64,000 nt of DNA. Origin: Phaseolus vulgaris (taxonomy: Eukaryota > Streptophyta > Magnoliopsida > Fabales > Fabaceae). Positions within the stretch are counted from its first letter, which is position 1. Each line of letters begins with the position of its first letter. The translations under genes were made by a program, and so were the position numbers. This document shows positions 38,884 to 51,565 of this stretch, piece after piece. Below the pieces are notes generated by a model. The model searched no databases, had not been told where the DNA came from, and saw only the letters and a program-made list of their open reading frames with translations. The DNA lies in the NCBI RefSeq assembly GCF_000499845.2, contig NC_023755.2, positions 34,705,253-34,769,252 of the forward strand, written 5' to 3'.

Positions 38884-41800
38884 CGTTCCAGGGCTCTACT
38901 TTTAAAATTCTATTTCCCAGACTTTACTTATTGTCGTTGAACCAGGGTCAAAAGGTGGAAGAGGTAGGTGTGTGAAAGAATCAGTGTGACGATGGGCCTT
39001 GAGGTGGAGGCGTGGTAGATTTGAATGGGAAACCCCGATGGAAATAGAGTTTGATAGACATATTTCCAGTGCCAATGTAATTAAAGATGTGAAGGATGTC
39101 CAGGTGTGGAGAGGTGATAAATCTGGGTGTTTTAAGGTGAATTCTGCTTATGATTGCCTAGCCAAGTATGAAAGGGGTCCCCAATTTGATGTGTTCAAGT
39201 ACCAATGGAAGATTAATGCGTTCCCAGATGTGATACTCACAGAATGGAGGGTACTGTTGGGTAGAATGCCAACAAGAAAGTGTTTGAGTAGGAAAGGGGT
39301 GGTGTTGAATACCACTGTCTGTGCTCTTTGTCAAACCAAGGAAGAGTCTTGTCAACACCTCTTCTTGGAATGCAAATATGCCTTGTGTGTCTGGTCCTTG
39401 TGCTTTAAATGGATTGGAATCCTTTTTGTCCAACAGAAAGATATTTTATCTCACTTCGAGAGTTTTCACCTGTTCCAGAGTAGCAATAAACAAAACTTGG
39501 TATGGAAAGGGGTATGGGCAGCTATAACCCGGTGTTTGTGGGAGCATAGGAATTCAGTTGTGTTCAACCAAGGAGTTGTAGATGCAGAAGAAGTGTTCCA
39601 AAAGACCCAAATTAAATCGTGGTTGTGGATGAAGCATAAGGCACATAACTTTAACTACTCCTTTGCAGATTGGGTTTTGAACCCAATGTCCTGCATCAGT
39701 AGTTATAAGTAAGTGGCAGGAGACGGAAACAAGATGCCTGAAGGAGGAGGCAAGGCAGTGGTGCTATGCTTTGGAGGAGGTATGAACCAAGAAGTGGGCT
39801 GGCTGTGATGGAGAGGGGTGGTTCATCTGATGCAGTATTTGTAAGTAAGGAAGGGGTGGTTCTTCTGTTGCAGCGATTAGGACGCACGAACTTGCACTGG
39901 ATGTAGCGAGCCTTAAACCTTTGGGGTAAAGTTATGTGAAAAATGCGTAGCTTATTTGGCTTGGCATTGGATGCTGATTGGTGGTTTGGAGGTTAATGGC
40001 TCAAGTTTAATAACCTTGTCCTATGAGTTATGCCTTATTATGCATTTGACAGGGGAACCGAGGTTAAAGGAAATGTGGAAAGGAGGTGCAAACAGTGCAG
40101 GTGTATTGATGGCCATGTGAAGGAAAACAAAGAAGGAATTCTCCCTTAATTATTATTATGGAGACTGTAACAACTATAGAAGGGTTAGAGAAGTACATTC
40201 TCACTAGTTCAGGTAGCAGGCAGTGAAGATCTCGGTTGGTGACAGATTAATTGGACTATAATAACTTTCTCAAAGGGTGTATGTGACTCTGAGACAAGAC
40301 CCAAAGAGGCCTCCTTGTGTGGAAATTGTGGCTTATATAATGGGTTGTATGGTGAGGCTATCTGGCTTCTGTCACGAACAGAGAAGGTGGAGTGTATGGA
40401 AGCAAAATCCTTGGTGTTTAATGAATGGAGTGGTTATTAGTAGGGTTGGTACCAAATCAGTTAGTCTTATTATCTGTAGTGGATGGACTACATGGTATGT
40501 ATGTCCACTTCTCACTGCTTTTGTGCTGCGAGTACTGGTTTGCTGTTGGGAGATTCCAGAATTGGTTTACTGGGTTTGATGGAGATGTCAGCCGGTTTGT
40601 TGGGCTGCCGGTTTACCTTGTGTGTTGTAGATAATGGCTGGATGCATGTGAAGTTCAATACCTTATAGCAAAGGGCCAGAAACAGGCATGGGTCTTATCA
40701 GTTATAGTGGGTTGGTGGCCAATGCATGGAGTCTTGGAGGGTGCTTTTACTGTGATGCCAATTTTGGGTTGGGCAAGGGTAGCTGGATGGGTTATTAGCG
40801 TTATCAGCTTTGGATGCTTTGTTGGGAAGGGCAGACTACTTCTGCTTATGATGGATTGCTTGTCTGTGCATGGAGCCTCGAATGGTGCATTTGCTGTGAT
40901 GCCAAAGCTGGAATGGGAAAGGTTTGTTGGATGATACTCCCAGTGTGAGGCAATAAAGTGCAACAAGCAACCCTCTCCTCTACGTGGATACTCTGGGGGT
41001 GAGTGTGAATCTCAAACATGGAGTTGTTGGTCCTCTTGATGCTTTACTTACCAAGTGAAAGCAGGATGCAACCAAGGGTCAAAATCTGCCAATGATACAT
41101 TATGTAGGGGTTGCCTTGAAAGAAAAGCTAGTGTTGGACCGGGTTTAAAGACAACAAGCATCACTTGCAAGAAACTTTTTTAGTTAACGTTAATCTATAG
41201 TTTTTGCAGGTACAACATAATCCAAATGCAGGGATGTAGGGTGCCATATGCTGAAGTGCTGGTGTTCCCAGTTACCTCAGTGGTTGCTGTTGGTACTGGT
41301 GATTTTGATATCAGGCGAGGCAGATGCTATCCAAGGCCAAATCAAGGCAGTTCTTATCCAAGGCCAAATCAGAGCTTGCATCAAGCTTTGTGATGCTAGG
41401 CTTTTCTTTGGTATTTGGATTGATGTTGCTACTTGGTTTTAGGCATGTTGTTTGGTTGGTAAAAACGAAGTTGTAGGATGCCAACAAATAGTCCTTGGAT
41501 GCAGGAGGAAGGTGTCTTTATGTGTCTTGTTCTGGCCAAGGGACCTCATGCATCATGTACTTAATTACCTATCCTAAGGTTTAACAAACACAATCTAGTA
41601 GCAGAGAAGGGGGTTTCGTTGGCAAATTCTGCTGGTTTCAAGTCGCAGTTGGCTTTATCTTGTTGTAAAGGGATGTGAGGGAGTTCTTGTCTATCTGCTT
41701 TGCAGCAGTAGTCCAGTAGGTTGCTAGTTCTAGCAGTTTTTGTTGGTTTTTATGCAGTTCAAGTTCCTTTGGGTTGGGACTCCTTAATAGTTTAAGTTCT

Positions 41801-41931
41801 CTAAACTTTGCTTTGTTTTGTTGGTTGCTTAAACTAGGGGTGTTTTATGTATAAGGGTTGAGACACCCCTTAAATGTCTCATTTTATTATATTAATTTGT
41901 TATTGATAAAAAAAAATTATCGTTCCAGGGC
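38884..41931 (+). mobile_element. 5'-truncated L1-type LINE with 11-bp target-site duplication
   Basis: The sequence CGTTCCAGGGC occurs at 38884-38894 and again at 41921-41931. The copies enclose a LINE fragment whose coding similarity starts at once (ILFPRLYLLSLNQGQKVEEV) and which ends with ACACCCCTTAAATGTCTCATTTTATT...GATAAAAAAAAA. A truncated 5' end, a 3' A-run and a long exact duplication are the signature of target-primed reverse transcription. The 3' non-coding part is long (about 2.2 kb) and contains an internal partial duplication near 40720-40780 and 40866-40930. Confidence 0.85.
38905..39712 (+). pseudogene. C-terminal part of a LINE reverse transcriptase (zf-RVT domain)
   Basis: After a frameshift and a stop near 38975, a 237-codon frame runs from RWRRGRFEWE to the stop at 39712. 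It carries the plant LINE zinc-binding RT C-terminal domain: GCFKVNSAYDCL, a WRVLLGRMPTRKCLSRKG block, and CALCQTKEESCQHLFLECKYA (Cys/His zinc ligands), then VWSLCFKWIG. The catalytic RT and endonuclease are absent because of 5' truncation. The same C-terminal organisation is seen at 43000-43862. Confidence 0.85.
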
Positions 41932-42984
41932 ACGATCATCGATAGTTTTTTTTTTATTAACAAAAAATTAATAAAATAAAATGAAAATTTTCAGGGTGGT
42001 TCAACTTAAGAAAACAGTAGTTCAATGCATACATATTATGTAAAATGATAAATGATTCAATAATTTCTAAACTATTAAGGAATTCCCATTGTCCTCACAT
42101 GCCAAAAAAATATATTCGCCCTGTTATCTGACTTTTGTAGTTTTAGGTGTCTTTGTACATGACATTGGTACCAAATGCAACACAAGTACTGAAAAACACA
42201 GACATTAAGATTGTAAATTTTTCTTTGTTTTCTCTTTATTGTTTGTAAAGCCAAAGGTTTAATAGGCTAAGATGAAAAAAATAAGAGCCTTTGTTAGTTT
42301 TCACATTTGTTTGTGAAGCTTATTTTGTTCATTTGAATCATTAACATTTCACTTATGTTTTGAATCTTCTGGTTCTATTTGTTTCTAACCTGAAATATTT
42401 AACAATATTTTCAATGCAATATTTTTATTACATTCATTCAAATGTGAAAACGAAACATTGCAACAAATTTTTTTATTAATATTATTCTATGAAAAATGTT
42501 TTCTAATAAAAATATAACAGTTGTTATATGTGTTTTATTTTCATTGATAAACATGTATCTCTAACTCTTTTTCACTATTACATTCAAGTCTAATAATGAG
42601 AATACTAGAAATTGAGAAGTGTGGAAAGTGAAGAAGGATTTTGTTCTCTTTGCACTTGTCTTAAAACACTCAGATTCCTGTTGGCATACGAACACTAGTG
42701 GTTCCTTCATGCTCTCAGGTCCACAAACCAATGCTCCAATATTATATCCACTTCTTTCAATTTAGAGCTTGCCAAACATTTCTGTTCAATTCAAAGATTC
42801 TAAGTTGTCAATTGTTTGCATTAGAAACTTAGTAAAGAAACGATGAGTTAGGTCTTTGCCAAAATATATTTTGAGACCTTCAAGTGCATTGGTTTTTAAT
42901 CCCTTAAAGAAACTAGGAACTCCTAATTGTCACTAGTAGGAAGTTAGTGGCAAGTTTTTAAGAGGATGGGGGTTGTTTGTTTCT
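41932..42984. other. Non-coding, nothing recognised
   Basis: AT-rich sequence between two LINE relics; no gene or element end could be supported. Confidence 0.4.
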
Positions 42985-44379
42985 GTTCGATTTTGTACAT
43001 GGTTGGATCACCCTTAAAGTGGTTCGAAAAAATTATGGATTATAAAATTGTATTAAGTTTTGGGAAGACAAGTGGATCGGTAGTAAGACTTTAAATGTAA
43101 GATTTCCAAGGCTTTACTCGATTACTAAGGATAAAAGTGTAGTTGCATCTCAAGTTGGGGTTTGGGTCAATAACAAGTGGTCTCGGAAGGCGTAATGGAG
43201 GCGTTCCCTGTTTGTGTGGGAAGTGGATGAGGAATCTCACCTCTTGTCTTTGTTGGAGGACAAAGCTTTGTCAATAGGGTCTATGGATCATTGGGTTCAG
43301 AAGTCGGATGAAGGTTTTGGTTACACAGTTAGTTCGGCTTACAGATGTTTAAGGATGTCTGACGTTGGCATGTATGGTTCCTTTTATGAGGTTTTTTGGA
43401 GCCTTAAGGCATTACCATCATCAATGACTATTGTTTAGAGAGTTTTGGTTGATAGGCTACCGACATGTGTGAACTTGGAGAAAAGAGGGATTGTGTTGGA
43501 AAGCAATTTGTGTGTCTTTTGTGGGGAAAAGGAGGAATCTAGGAGTGATGTTTTTTTTCAAATGTAAAGTAGCATGGAAGGTTTGGAGTATGTGCTCTAA
43601 GTGGTCCCATTTCGTGCAATTTTATCTAGGCTGGGCTTCACATAGGATAAATAGTTATTGGGGGTGTATGTGGATTACCGTAGTTGGGGAAATTTAGGAA
43701 CCTTATGTTCTTTGAGAATGGTAGAGTGGACTATTATGAGATTTTTACTTTGCCCCAACTCAAGGTGTGGTCTTGGCTCACGAGTAAAGTAAAGGGCGTT
43801 TCGTTTACTTATTCCCAATGGTGTATGGATCCTAAGGCTTGTTTGAAGACAATTAAAAAGTAAGGGCGCAGTTGGGTGATTTTTGTGGGAGGAAACTCCT
43901 GAAGGTACAGTAGGTATGTGTGCTTTCTTTTTGTTTTGCTTTTAATTTGTATATATCGTTACGTTCTTGGTTAGGTGCTACTAATGTTGATCTTATGCCA
44001 ACAAGGGGTTTGCTGGTTATTGCAGGTTTTGGAGATGGATCCCGAAGTAATGAAGGAAAGGAGTTTTGTTCTTAGCATTCTATTGTTTTGATTTTTCTTT
44101 GGCCTTATTTGGGTGTAAGGAATTTATACATTTTGTGTTAGGTTTGTTTATGGTTCTGTTGTTTTTGTCGAATATGTTTTTTGGGGCTTGTAGTTTTTGT
44201 TCATTTGCGTAAGATTATGGACGTTGTTAGGATTGGAGCTTGAAAGGTGTTGTGTTGCACTAGTTTCTTTATTTTTGGCTTACTAATGTAGGTGCGCCTT
44301 GAGCATCTTGTATAAGGGTTGGAACAATCTTAACGTGTTTCATTTTATTTTATTTATTCATTGTTGAGTAAAAAAAACA
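42985..44379 (+). mobile_element. Second 5'-truncated LINE relic
   Basis: Coding similarity begins near 42985 (WFEKIMDY, then FWEDKWIGSKTLNVRFPRLY). In-frame stops occur near 43193 and 43435, and there is a frame change near 43560. YTVSSAYRCL, DRLPTCVNLEKRGIVLES, NLCVFCGEKEES and FQCKVAWKVWSMCSKW form the zf-RVT domain. The protein end FTYSQWCMDPKACLKTIKK is followed by a stop at 43862, a 0.5-kb 3' untranslated part and a terminal A-run (GAGTAAAAAAAA at 44368-44379). No target duplication was found, so the 5' border is approximate. Confidence 0.75.
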
Positions 44380-44984
44380 TCAACAATACCCTCTCAAATA
44401 ATAATTTGAGCTCAATATATATATATATATATATGAGGTTTGACCCACACAAAGGTTTTTTTTTTCTCAAAATAATTATGTTTTCTAAACTCACTGAAAC
44501 ATTTTGATAATTAAATATTATTTGTCTTTTTTGCATCCTTTAAGTTGATGTTACTAGGATCTCATTACAAACCCTTTTAGTGTGGACTTTTTGGCTGATG
44601 TTATTCAGACGCAAACAACATATTAACGTGGGTATCTTCACCTATGTATTTGTTTTTTATCGACTCTAATATGTTACTTTCTTAGTGAATGAACATTCAA
44701 AATGCAAAACAAAATAAAAGTTATTGAAATCACAAACTTGAAACCGATAAGGTCTAATAAATTTTACATAGTGTATCCGTTATAAAGATACTTAATGAGT
44801 ATTGCATAAAAAATAATTAACGATATGTTAACACTAATTAATTATTAAAAGAATAAATTTAATTTTTCATTAAAAACAATCCAATGACAAATTAGATATT
44901 TCTCCAATATGTTTATCACCTTATACATCTTTGATCAAACCCTCTTCATAAGTCAATGTTCACATTACTATACATAGTAACTTT
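44380..44984. other. Non-coding, nothing recognised
   Basis: AT-rich sequence with a short TA run at 44415-44434. No gene is supported. Confidence 0.45.
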
Positions 44985-45195
44985 ATAATAGGTGATTTAA
45001 ATGAGGTTAGGAACTTAGGTGAAAGAAATGGATTAGATATATGAAGAAGTAGGACAAGAGAGATGCAATTGTTTAATAATTTTATTGAAAATCTAGAAAT
45101 GATGGATATATCGATGCTAGGAAGGAATGTGTGGGCTTAGAGCAAATAATATGTATTAGATAGAATAGTCTCTTATCATTGTGCAACTCTACTAA
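44985..45195 (+). pseudogene. LINE endonuclease fragment
   Basis: Reads IGDLNEVRNLGERNGLD, then TREMQLFNNFIENLEMMDI and YVLDRIVS, with stops between. This matches the endonuclease/exonuclease/phosphatase domain of plant L1 LINEs around its GDFN motif (here GDLN). It lies downstream of the 3' end of the preceding LINE and so belongs to another copy. Confidence 0.65.
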
Positions 45196-46027
45196 AATTG
45201 AGACCCTACGCCCTTTAGAGTTTTTGAAATATGTAGACAAATAATACATGAGGCCTTTTTCAAGATGAAATGGAACAAATCTGATCTCAGGGATAAAGGT
45301 TGTTGATACTAAAAAAAAATTCAAAAAATTCAAAAATTTAGAATAAAAAGATATTTGATGATTTAAATAAAAAAATAAATTTTAATAAATCGTAAATCCT
45401 AAATCCTAAACTCAAACTATAAAAGAAATATTAAGAATAGGAAGATCTTTGATGATATAATTTAATGAAAAAGACATGCTTGATGAGGATCTTGGTCTAG
45501 ACCAGGAGGAAAGGTTGAATATTGTAACCTAAATACATTTACCACATGTCTAATAACATTTACCTCTAATAATGTGAACACCAATATCAACCATCACATA
45601 CTTTGTTGGTTGTGTATTAAACTTCCTAGTTTTTATTTGAAGGAGCATGCATTAAAAAAAATATCACATGCAACAAAATTATTATAAAACAAATAAACCC
45701 GCAATAAAAATAATTAACCACACTCACAATAACAAAGATTTCAACAAAATCATATAATAGAAAGACAGAGGAAAAGAGGAGAAAATAAAAAACAAAAATG
45801 TCGCTCATTTAAATTTTGCATCAATTAGGGTAGGATCAAGAAGGTCGTGGAATTTTTCTTGAATTTTTTTGGAAAACGAGCATTTAATATGTTTACATTT
45901 CCCAATCATTGAGATGAATTGAGAGAAGAAATATTAGAGTTGATAGCCACAAGGGGAGGGAGGGTAGATTTTCCATGGTGTTGTTGGGCTTAATAAGGAG
46001 AGAAGAAAGGGAAAAAATCTTGCTTTT
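45196..46027. other. Non-coding, nothing recognised
   Basis: No gene is supported. The end of this stretch (45950-46027) is less AT-rich and runs into the left end of the next inverted-repeat element. Confidence 0.4.
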
Positions 46028-46478
46028 GCTTCCTGCACCCAACAAATTTGAACAAACACACTATCACTAATGTTAAATAAAATAAAATGTTATCCTTAAT
46101 CTTTAAATAGGAGTGAGGGTGGATGTCAAAATGTATTCCAAATTCAGTATTATATTTCTTGAGTTTTCAAAGCACTTTTCTGAATTAGGCTTTCTAGAAC
46201 AATTTTTAGAATAGTCTTCGTGGATTTTTGTTTTTTGAAATTCTTTTTCTATAAAACTTTTCAAATTTTGTTAATATACTATTTGTATTTTGGATTTCTC
46301 TTTTCAAATTGGTTTTCGAACTTTATTCAAAAATTTCATTTCCAGAATGCGAAAATTTTATTTAGGATTTTATTTTTTAGAATATATTTTTTATTCTTAA
46401 TTTCTAATTAAAAAAAACAATTCCAGAATTTTAAAAATTAATTTGGGTGTAGGTTAGAATTCTTTGGGTGCAGGAAGC
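46028..46478. mobile_element. Inverted-repeat element, GCTTCCTGCACCC ends
   Basis: A perfect 13-base inverted repeat, GCTTCCTGCACCC at 46028-46040 and GGGTGCAGGAAGC at 46466-46478, with T-rich extensions outside. The interior is AT-rich and non-coding and holds many TTTCCAGAAT/ATTCTGGAAA-type inverted motifs. It belongs with 1409-1806 and 46542-47017. Confidence 0.6.
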
Positions 46479-46541
46479 AAAGAAAGAAAGGAAAAGATAT
46501 AGGAAATCATGCATTAGGCCTCCGCAATGATGAGGTGACTA

Positions 46542-47017
46542 CTTCTTCCTGCACCTCCATCACCCACCTCTATAAATTTTAAAATTCTCAAAATTATCAT
46601 TAAGTAAAAATATAAAAATAGAAACAATGTTTTACACTACAGATTATTATGTAATCTGGAAATAAAAAATTACAATTTCAAATTACATAATCTGAAAGTC
46701 AAAAAATACAACTTCTAGATTATGTAATTCAGAAATTTAACAACTTAATTTAAAACTTATGTAAAAAAATAAACCTGTTGGATTACAAAATTTGGAAGTA
46801 AAAATTATCACTTCCGAATTACATAATTCATAACCTATTTAACAACTAACAATACCGGATTACATAATCTCAAACTTATTTAAGAAAATAAGTTTTAGAT
46901 TACATAATCTGGAGTGTAAAACATTACTTTTATTTTTATCTTTTTAGTGATGGGTAACTTTAGAAATTTTAAAATTTATGAAAATGACTGAAGAAGTAAT
47001 GGAGGTGCAAGAAGAAG
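46542..47017. mobile_element. Inverted-repeat element with repeated internal palindromes
   Basis: The ends CTTCTTCCTGCACCTCCAT and ATGGAGGTGCAAGAAGAAG are inverted complements with one mismatch over 19 bases. Inside are at least seven copies, in both orientations, of ATTACATAATCTG-like half-palindromes (near 46643, 46678, 46718, 46779, 46827, 46856 and 46897). The element encodes nothing. End-specific inverted repeats plus internal repeated palindromes suggest a non-autonomous DNA transposon with clustered binding sites. Confidence 0.6.
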
Positions 47018-47302
47018 ATGAAGTCCAATCAAGTTTGAGTCCATCCTACTTTAGCCCAAACTGAATTCAATAAAATTTACATCCCATCATTGACTTATTG
47101 GAATGTAAGATATGAATTATCTAGATTGCTCACTAATTTGGATGAATTTTTCATATTGGATTTAAGTTCGGTTGGCCCACTTTTTGGAAAAATATGAATT
47201 TTAAAATTTTTCATTTTAGTTTTGTTTATCCATATGAATAAATGAAAGAAATATATTTGTGATCTCAATTTTTTATTTCGTAAAAACAATAAGCGAAAAT
47301 GG

Positions 47303-47351
<49 letters not shown>

Positions 47352-48309
47352 GGCATAATCAATTTCACATTATAACATAATCCATTGTTATTGGATGTCA
47401 TAAGTTTCTTTTACTTTTATATAGTTTATTATATGTTTTATTATATAAAAATTTACATTATTCCAATTTTATTTATATTTAAAAATAAAATTAACTTTAT
47501 TAGTGAAAATAAAAGCTCTGCAATTTCCGGAATTATGGCTAAAATTAAATTTTAACGTGTTTTATAATAATAAAGACATTTTTGATAATTTTTGGACTCT
47601 AATCCAGTAGACTATATATATAAAAAGATATTCAGATAATGCTTGATAATCTAAAGTCAATTATGTATAATATTCTAGAATTTCTTTTAGATTTTTAAAT
47701 ATAATAATAATAATTCGAAAATAGAAATTGATTGAAATGGAGATATTAGTCTTATATAGTTTTTTGAAAAATATATTTTATTACTTTATTTTGTTTATAA
47801 AATTGGGCCAAAAAATCCATAAATGTTTCAATTTGGTTATAATTAGTTCCGTGAATGTTAAATGAAGGGCCACCCAGGATTTATAGAAAAAATGTTAGGA
47901 GACGTAAAATGAGAGTTTTGAGGAAAATGGAGGTGGTCTATCTACAAAAGTAAAATAAGAATTTTAAATAAAAAGTAAATTATATTTTAAGAACAGTATG
48001 AATCTATATCTAAAATAAAAAGATGATTATGAAAGTTATATGTACAAAAATTATTATACTTAGAATCGTACTCTTCGAATCGCAATTCGTTTCAAAAATC
48101 TTTGTCCGCGATACATATATCATCTCATGTATCACTTTATAACATGAATTGGAGTTGAATCATGTGATCCGTGATTCAACTCTTTTGTGTATGATTAGTG
48201 AACGCGTGTGTTGAGTGAATGAAAGGAAGTGATGCACAAAAAAAGTGAAAACGGGTTATTAGAACGAAGCGAAACGCATGTTGATTGGACCGAATTGGCT
48301 ATATATTGA
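47018..48309. other. Non-coding, with a trinucleotide palindrome
   Basis: No gene is supported. (AAT)n followed by (ATT)n at 47303-47350 forms a perfect hairpin-capable microsatellite. Confidence 0.45.
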
Positions 48310-48383
48310 GAAGAGTAAGAAGAATGAAAAGAAGAAAGAAAAACAAGAAGAGTAAGAAGAATGAAAAGAAGAAAGAAAAACAA
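48310..48383. repeat. 37-bp tandem duplication, two identical copies
   Basis: The purine-rich unit starting GAAGAGTAAGAAGAATGAAA occurs at 48310-48346 and 48347-48383 without difference. Confidence 0.9.
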
Positions 48384-48570
48384 GAGAGAAGAGAAGGTGT
48401 TAGACCTTCGCTACATCTACTTTAAGAATTAGGGTATACTTAGAATTCACATGTCATTTCATATATGAGTGAGTTTTTTTAAAAGAAGATAAATAGACCA
48501 CATGGGCCTAGACAGTACTTAATTTAAAAACAATTTAATCTATGAATTATTAAAATAACTCTAGATCTTC

Positions 48571-50665
48571 TCAACCTATTATGAAATCCTTCATCCACTT
48601 AGGTTGTTTGGTGGCTCTTTCACGTGTATTGGGCTTTGTTGTAACACTACTCTCTGCCTTTTGAGACACTTTGTCCCCAAAGTGTGCTCTTGGTGGTGTT
48701 ATAATTGTCGGACACTCAATCGACCTTAGTTGGGTGCGTTCAGTAGCGATGTGAATTGTATGGGCTGCAAGTGGGGGTGTGTTTCCGCATTTAGGGAGTT
48801 GTTCACATTCATTGGGCTCTTCAGACTCCTTCGGTTCTTTATGAGGGTTTTGTGAATTAGGGTTAAATGTGTTGCTAAGTGAAGGGTGCTGGAGGGGGTA
48901 GTGATGTAGGGCTCGAGGTAGGGGTTATGGAGAAAATAGGTGTTAGGGCTATGTGGCGCCGCAATATAGGTTGCGGAAGGGTGAGGATTGGTGAGTGCAT
49001 TGGGCCATTGTTTAGGGTTAAATATGTTTTAGGTGAGGGGTTTTGGAGGGTCCTTGGGGTGTGTGGCTTGAGGTAAGGTTTATGGGAAAAAATGGAGTGA
49101 GAGTTGTGTGGCTCGAGGAAAGGGTTAAGAGAAAAAGTTGATTGAGGGTTGCGTGGCACCATGGCATTGGTTGTGGCATGCAGTGCTGTCAGGGAGTAGG
49201 TGAAGAGTTTAATTGCAGATTTTGAATGGTTAATGTGTTAGAAGTTGTTTGAGTTTCACTTTTAGAAACACTTTTCGAAACACTTTCTGAAACACTTTCC
49301 GAAATATTTCTTGGTCTCTTGAACGTGCGAAGTAATGAAACATGAAAGACGAGATGGACACACGATGAAGGTGGCAACTAGAGTTCGTATGCGACGGTGC
49401 CGGAGCAATGGGTTATCTGGTACGACCCTGAGTAACACGGTCCAAGCTGCTGACTTGCACGACGCTCCAGTGAGTGCTAGAGGTAGGGTTGAATATGTAC
49501 CCATACCCAGTAATTCGGAGCAAAGACGCGATTGGAGCGATGTCGATTGGCTTGGTCGCACATTCTTTGATGCGTGCGACGAAGGTTCTCCTTAAATGCA
49601 TGGATGACTAGTGTGTGTTGATGTAGCAAGTCCATGATGGTGGTGCGAGGTGTGTGTAACATGTCTAAGGTGGTGGGTGGCGGCCTACTGTAGAGCACGT
49701 GGAACGGTGATCTGCCTATCACAGAGTGGTATGAGGTATTGTGCCAGATTTCCGACAAATACAAATATTGGTACCACTTTTGAGGGTGATTTCTGGTGAA
49801 GCATCGTAGGTAAGCCTTTAAGCCTCGATTAAGTACCTCTGTTTGGCCATCCGTTTGTGGATGATAAGCTGAGCTGAATTTTAATGTGGTTCCCTGTGCC
49901 TTGAACAATTCTTTCCAAAAGGTGTTGACGAAGAGGGGGTCACTATCTGAAACTATTATTTTTGGCATCCCATGAAGTCTATAAATTTCGATTAGAAGCG
50001 AGTAGCCAACTGTGGAGTTGTGAACTATGAGGGAAGGGAAACAAAGTGTGCATATTTTGTTAAGCGGTCACAAATGACCTAGATTACATAGTGGCTAGAT
50101 GACAAAGATAAATGAGTTATAAAATCCATGGAAAGGTCCTCCCATACTTGATTGGGTATTGGTAATGGTTGAGCTAATCCTTGTGTTTTTATTGGCAGAT
50201 ATTTGTTTTGTTGGCATGTTGAGCATTGTTGGAGGAACTCTTTAACATCACAGGTCCATCTGGGCCAATAAAAAGGGGTTGGTATGCGTCAAAGAGTAGG
50301 CTTGAGATTGGAATGGTCCGCGGTCGGGGCTTTGTGAAACTCTTGGATGATGCGTTGTCGAAAGTGATTGGCATCGAGTAAACAATTTTTTTGTCGGAAG
50401 AACAGTAGACCTTGGCGAGTGGCGTCAACCACCACATTTTGTTTCCCAGGTCTGTATATTATCTCCAAATCGTATCCCTGCAATTTTGCTGTCCATTTTT
50501 GTTGTTCTGGGGTTTGGATAGTTTGGGATGGAAGGGAATTCAGACTCTTTCGATCTATAACAATTTTGAAATGTTGGTCTATCATGTATTGACGTCATTT
50601 CTTGATTGCTTCTATGATTGCATACATCTCATGCACATACACTGATGATGCTTGGAGTCTTGGGC
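48571..50665 (-). pseudogene. Ty3/gypsy pol relic (RNase H, integrase, C-terminal region)
   Basis: On the - strand: RNase H (YVHEMYAIIEAIK, HFKIVIDRKSL, TPEQQKWTAKLQGYDLEIIY), the integrase zinc region with CSTCQQNK near 50220, then the integrase core (ITHLSLSSSHYV, IIVSDSDPLFVNTFWKEL, AYHPQTDGQTEVLNRGLKAY). Next comes the post-core segment RRASQQLGPCYSG and VHLVFHVSLLRTFKRP, a Ser/Glu/Val-rich repeat from a 12-base unit (49262-49310), a proline-rich repetitive hinge (49160-48880) and an end reading KQPKWMKDFIIG with a stop at 48571. Several stops and frameshifts break it. It is cut at 50665 by a Sirevirus LTR fragment. Confidence 0.85.
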
Positions 50666-50672
50666 CCATCTT

Positions 50673-51565
50673 TTTGCAAAATAATCGGTTGTTTATATCA
50701 TCAGTGTTAAAAAACAAAGCAAAAACAGTTTTAAAGAGAGTAAGGATAGAGAGATTAACACAAAGTGTTTATACTGGTTCGCTCTTTACCAAGAGCTACA
50801 TCCAGTCCTCAGAACCCACTGAGAATTCACTAAGTAATCAAAACTTTAATTACACACAATACACCAAAGTGGTGATCTTGAACCCTTCAAGAACACACAC
50901 CACCTTTGGCAAATACAACGCAGTTTTAATAACAACCTCTGAAACTGTACAACACCAATTACAGTAGTCAAGAGAGAAAAGAATAGAGTACACCTGGATA
51001 CAATCAAAGATTAAAGCATAGTGAATACAACACAATCCTATTCCACTCTTAAGAATGATCCAAAGCACTTTGAATTCTTGGAAAACTGATTTGAATAATT
51101 TCTCTTTGATGATTAACAACCAGGAGCGTAAAACAACTTATTTAAACTCCAATCAGTTGGTCAAAGCATTTAATACAAGAGCCAAAATCAGTTTAAATCA
51201 TTTAAAACAGATTAAAGCCACTTAACAAAATTTTGTTAAGGTTTTCAGAAACTCAATTCATTGAAAACACGAATCAACCGATTGAACTGGTTTGCAGCAA
51301 TGTCAAATAAAGTCAAGATTTTTCAAATCCTTTTCAAAATACACTAACTGTAAAACAACCGATTGAATCGACATTTCAATACGTTGAATTTTCACTTTCT
51401 TTAGAAAACACATTTTTTTCAAAAAGATTGAAATTAAACAACCTTTAATCATTACAGATAGTGAATTAACAAATGAAAATACATCTAGACACACACACAT
51501 AACCAACATCAAGGTCTTCAAGCATTCCACTTGGATTTGGAGACATCAAAGCACCTTGTTCAACA
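50673..51565 (-). repeat. Truncated Sirevirus-type LTR
   Basis: Read on the - strand it starts TGTTGAACAAGGTGCTTTGA at 51565 and aligns with the LTRs at 14727-15312 and 62619-63689 through the conserved block GAGCTACATCCAGTCCTCAG (plus strand 50793-50812). Its other end, about 150 bp in the complete relative, is missing at 50673, where gypsy sequence begins. It carries AACCGATT/AATCGGTT motifs near 50682, 51275 and 51356. It cuts off the LINE ORF1 relic at 51566. Confidence 0.7.

Noticed and set aside
48875..49162. 95-codon proline-rich frame as a separate gene
   Set aside because: It lies between the integrase and the C-terminal end of the gypsy relic in the same orientation and is best read as its degraded repetitive hinge.
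50602..51119. Open frames on both strands over the LTR fragment
   Set aside because: Non-coding LTR sequence that aligns with the solo LTR at 62619-63689.
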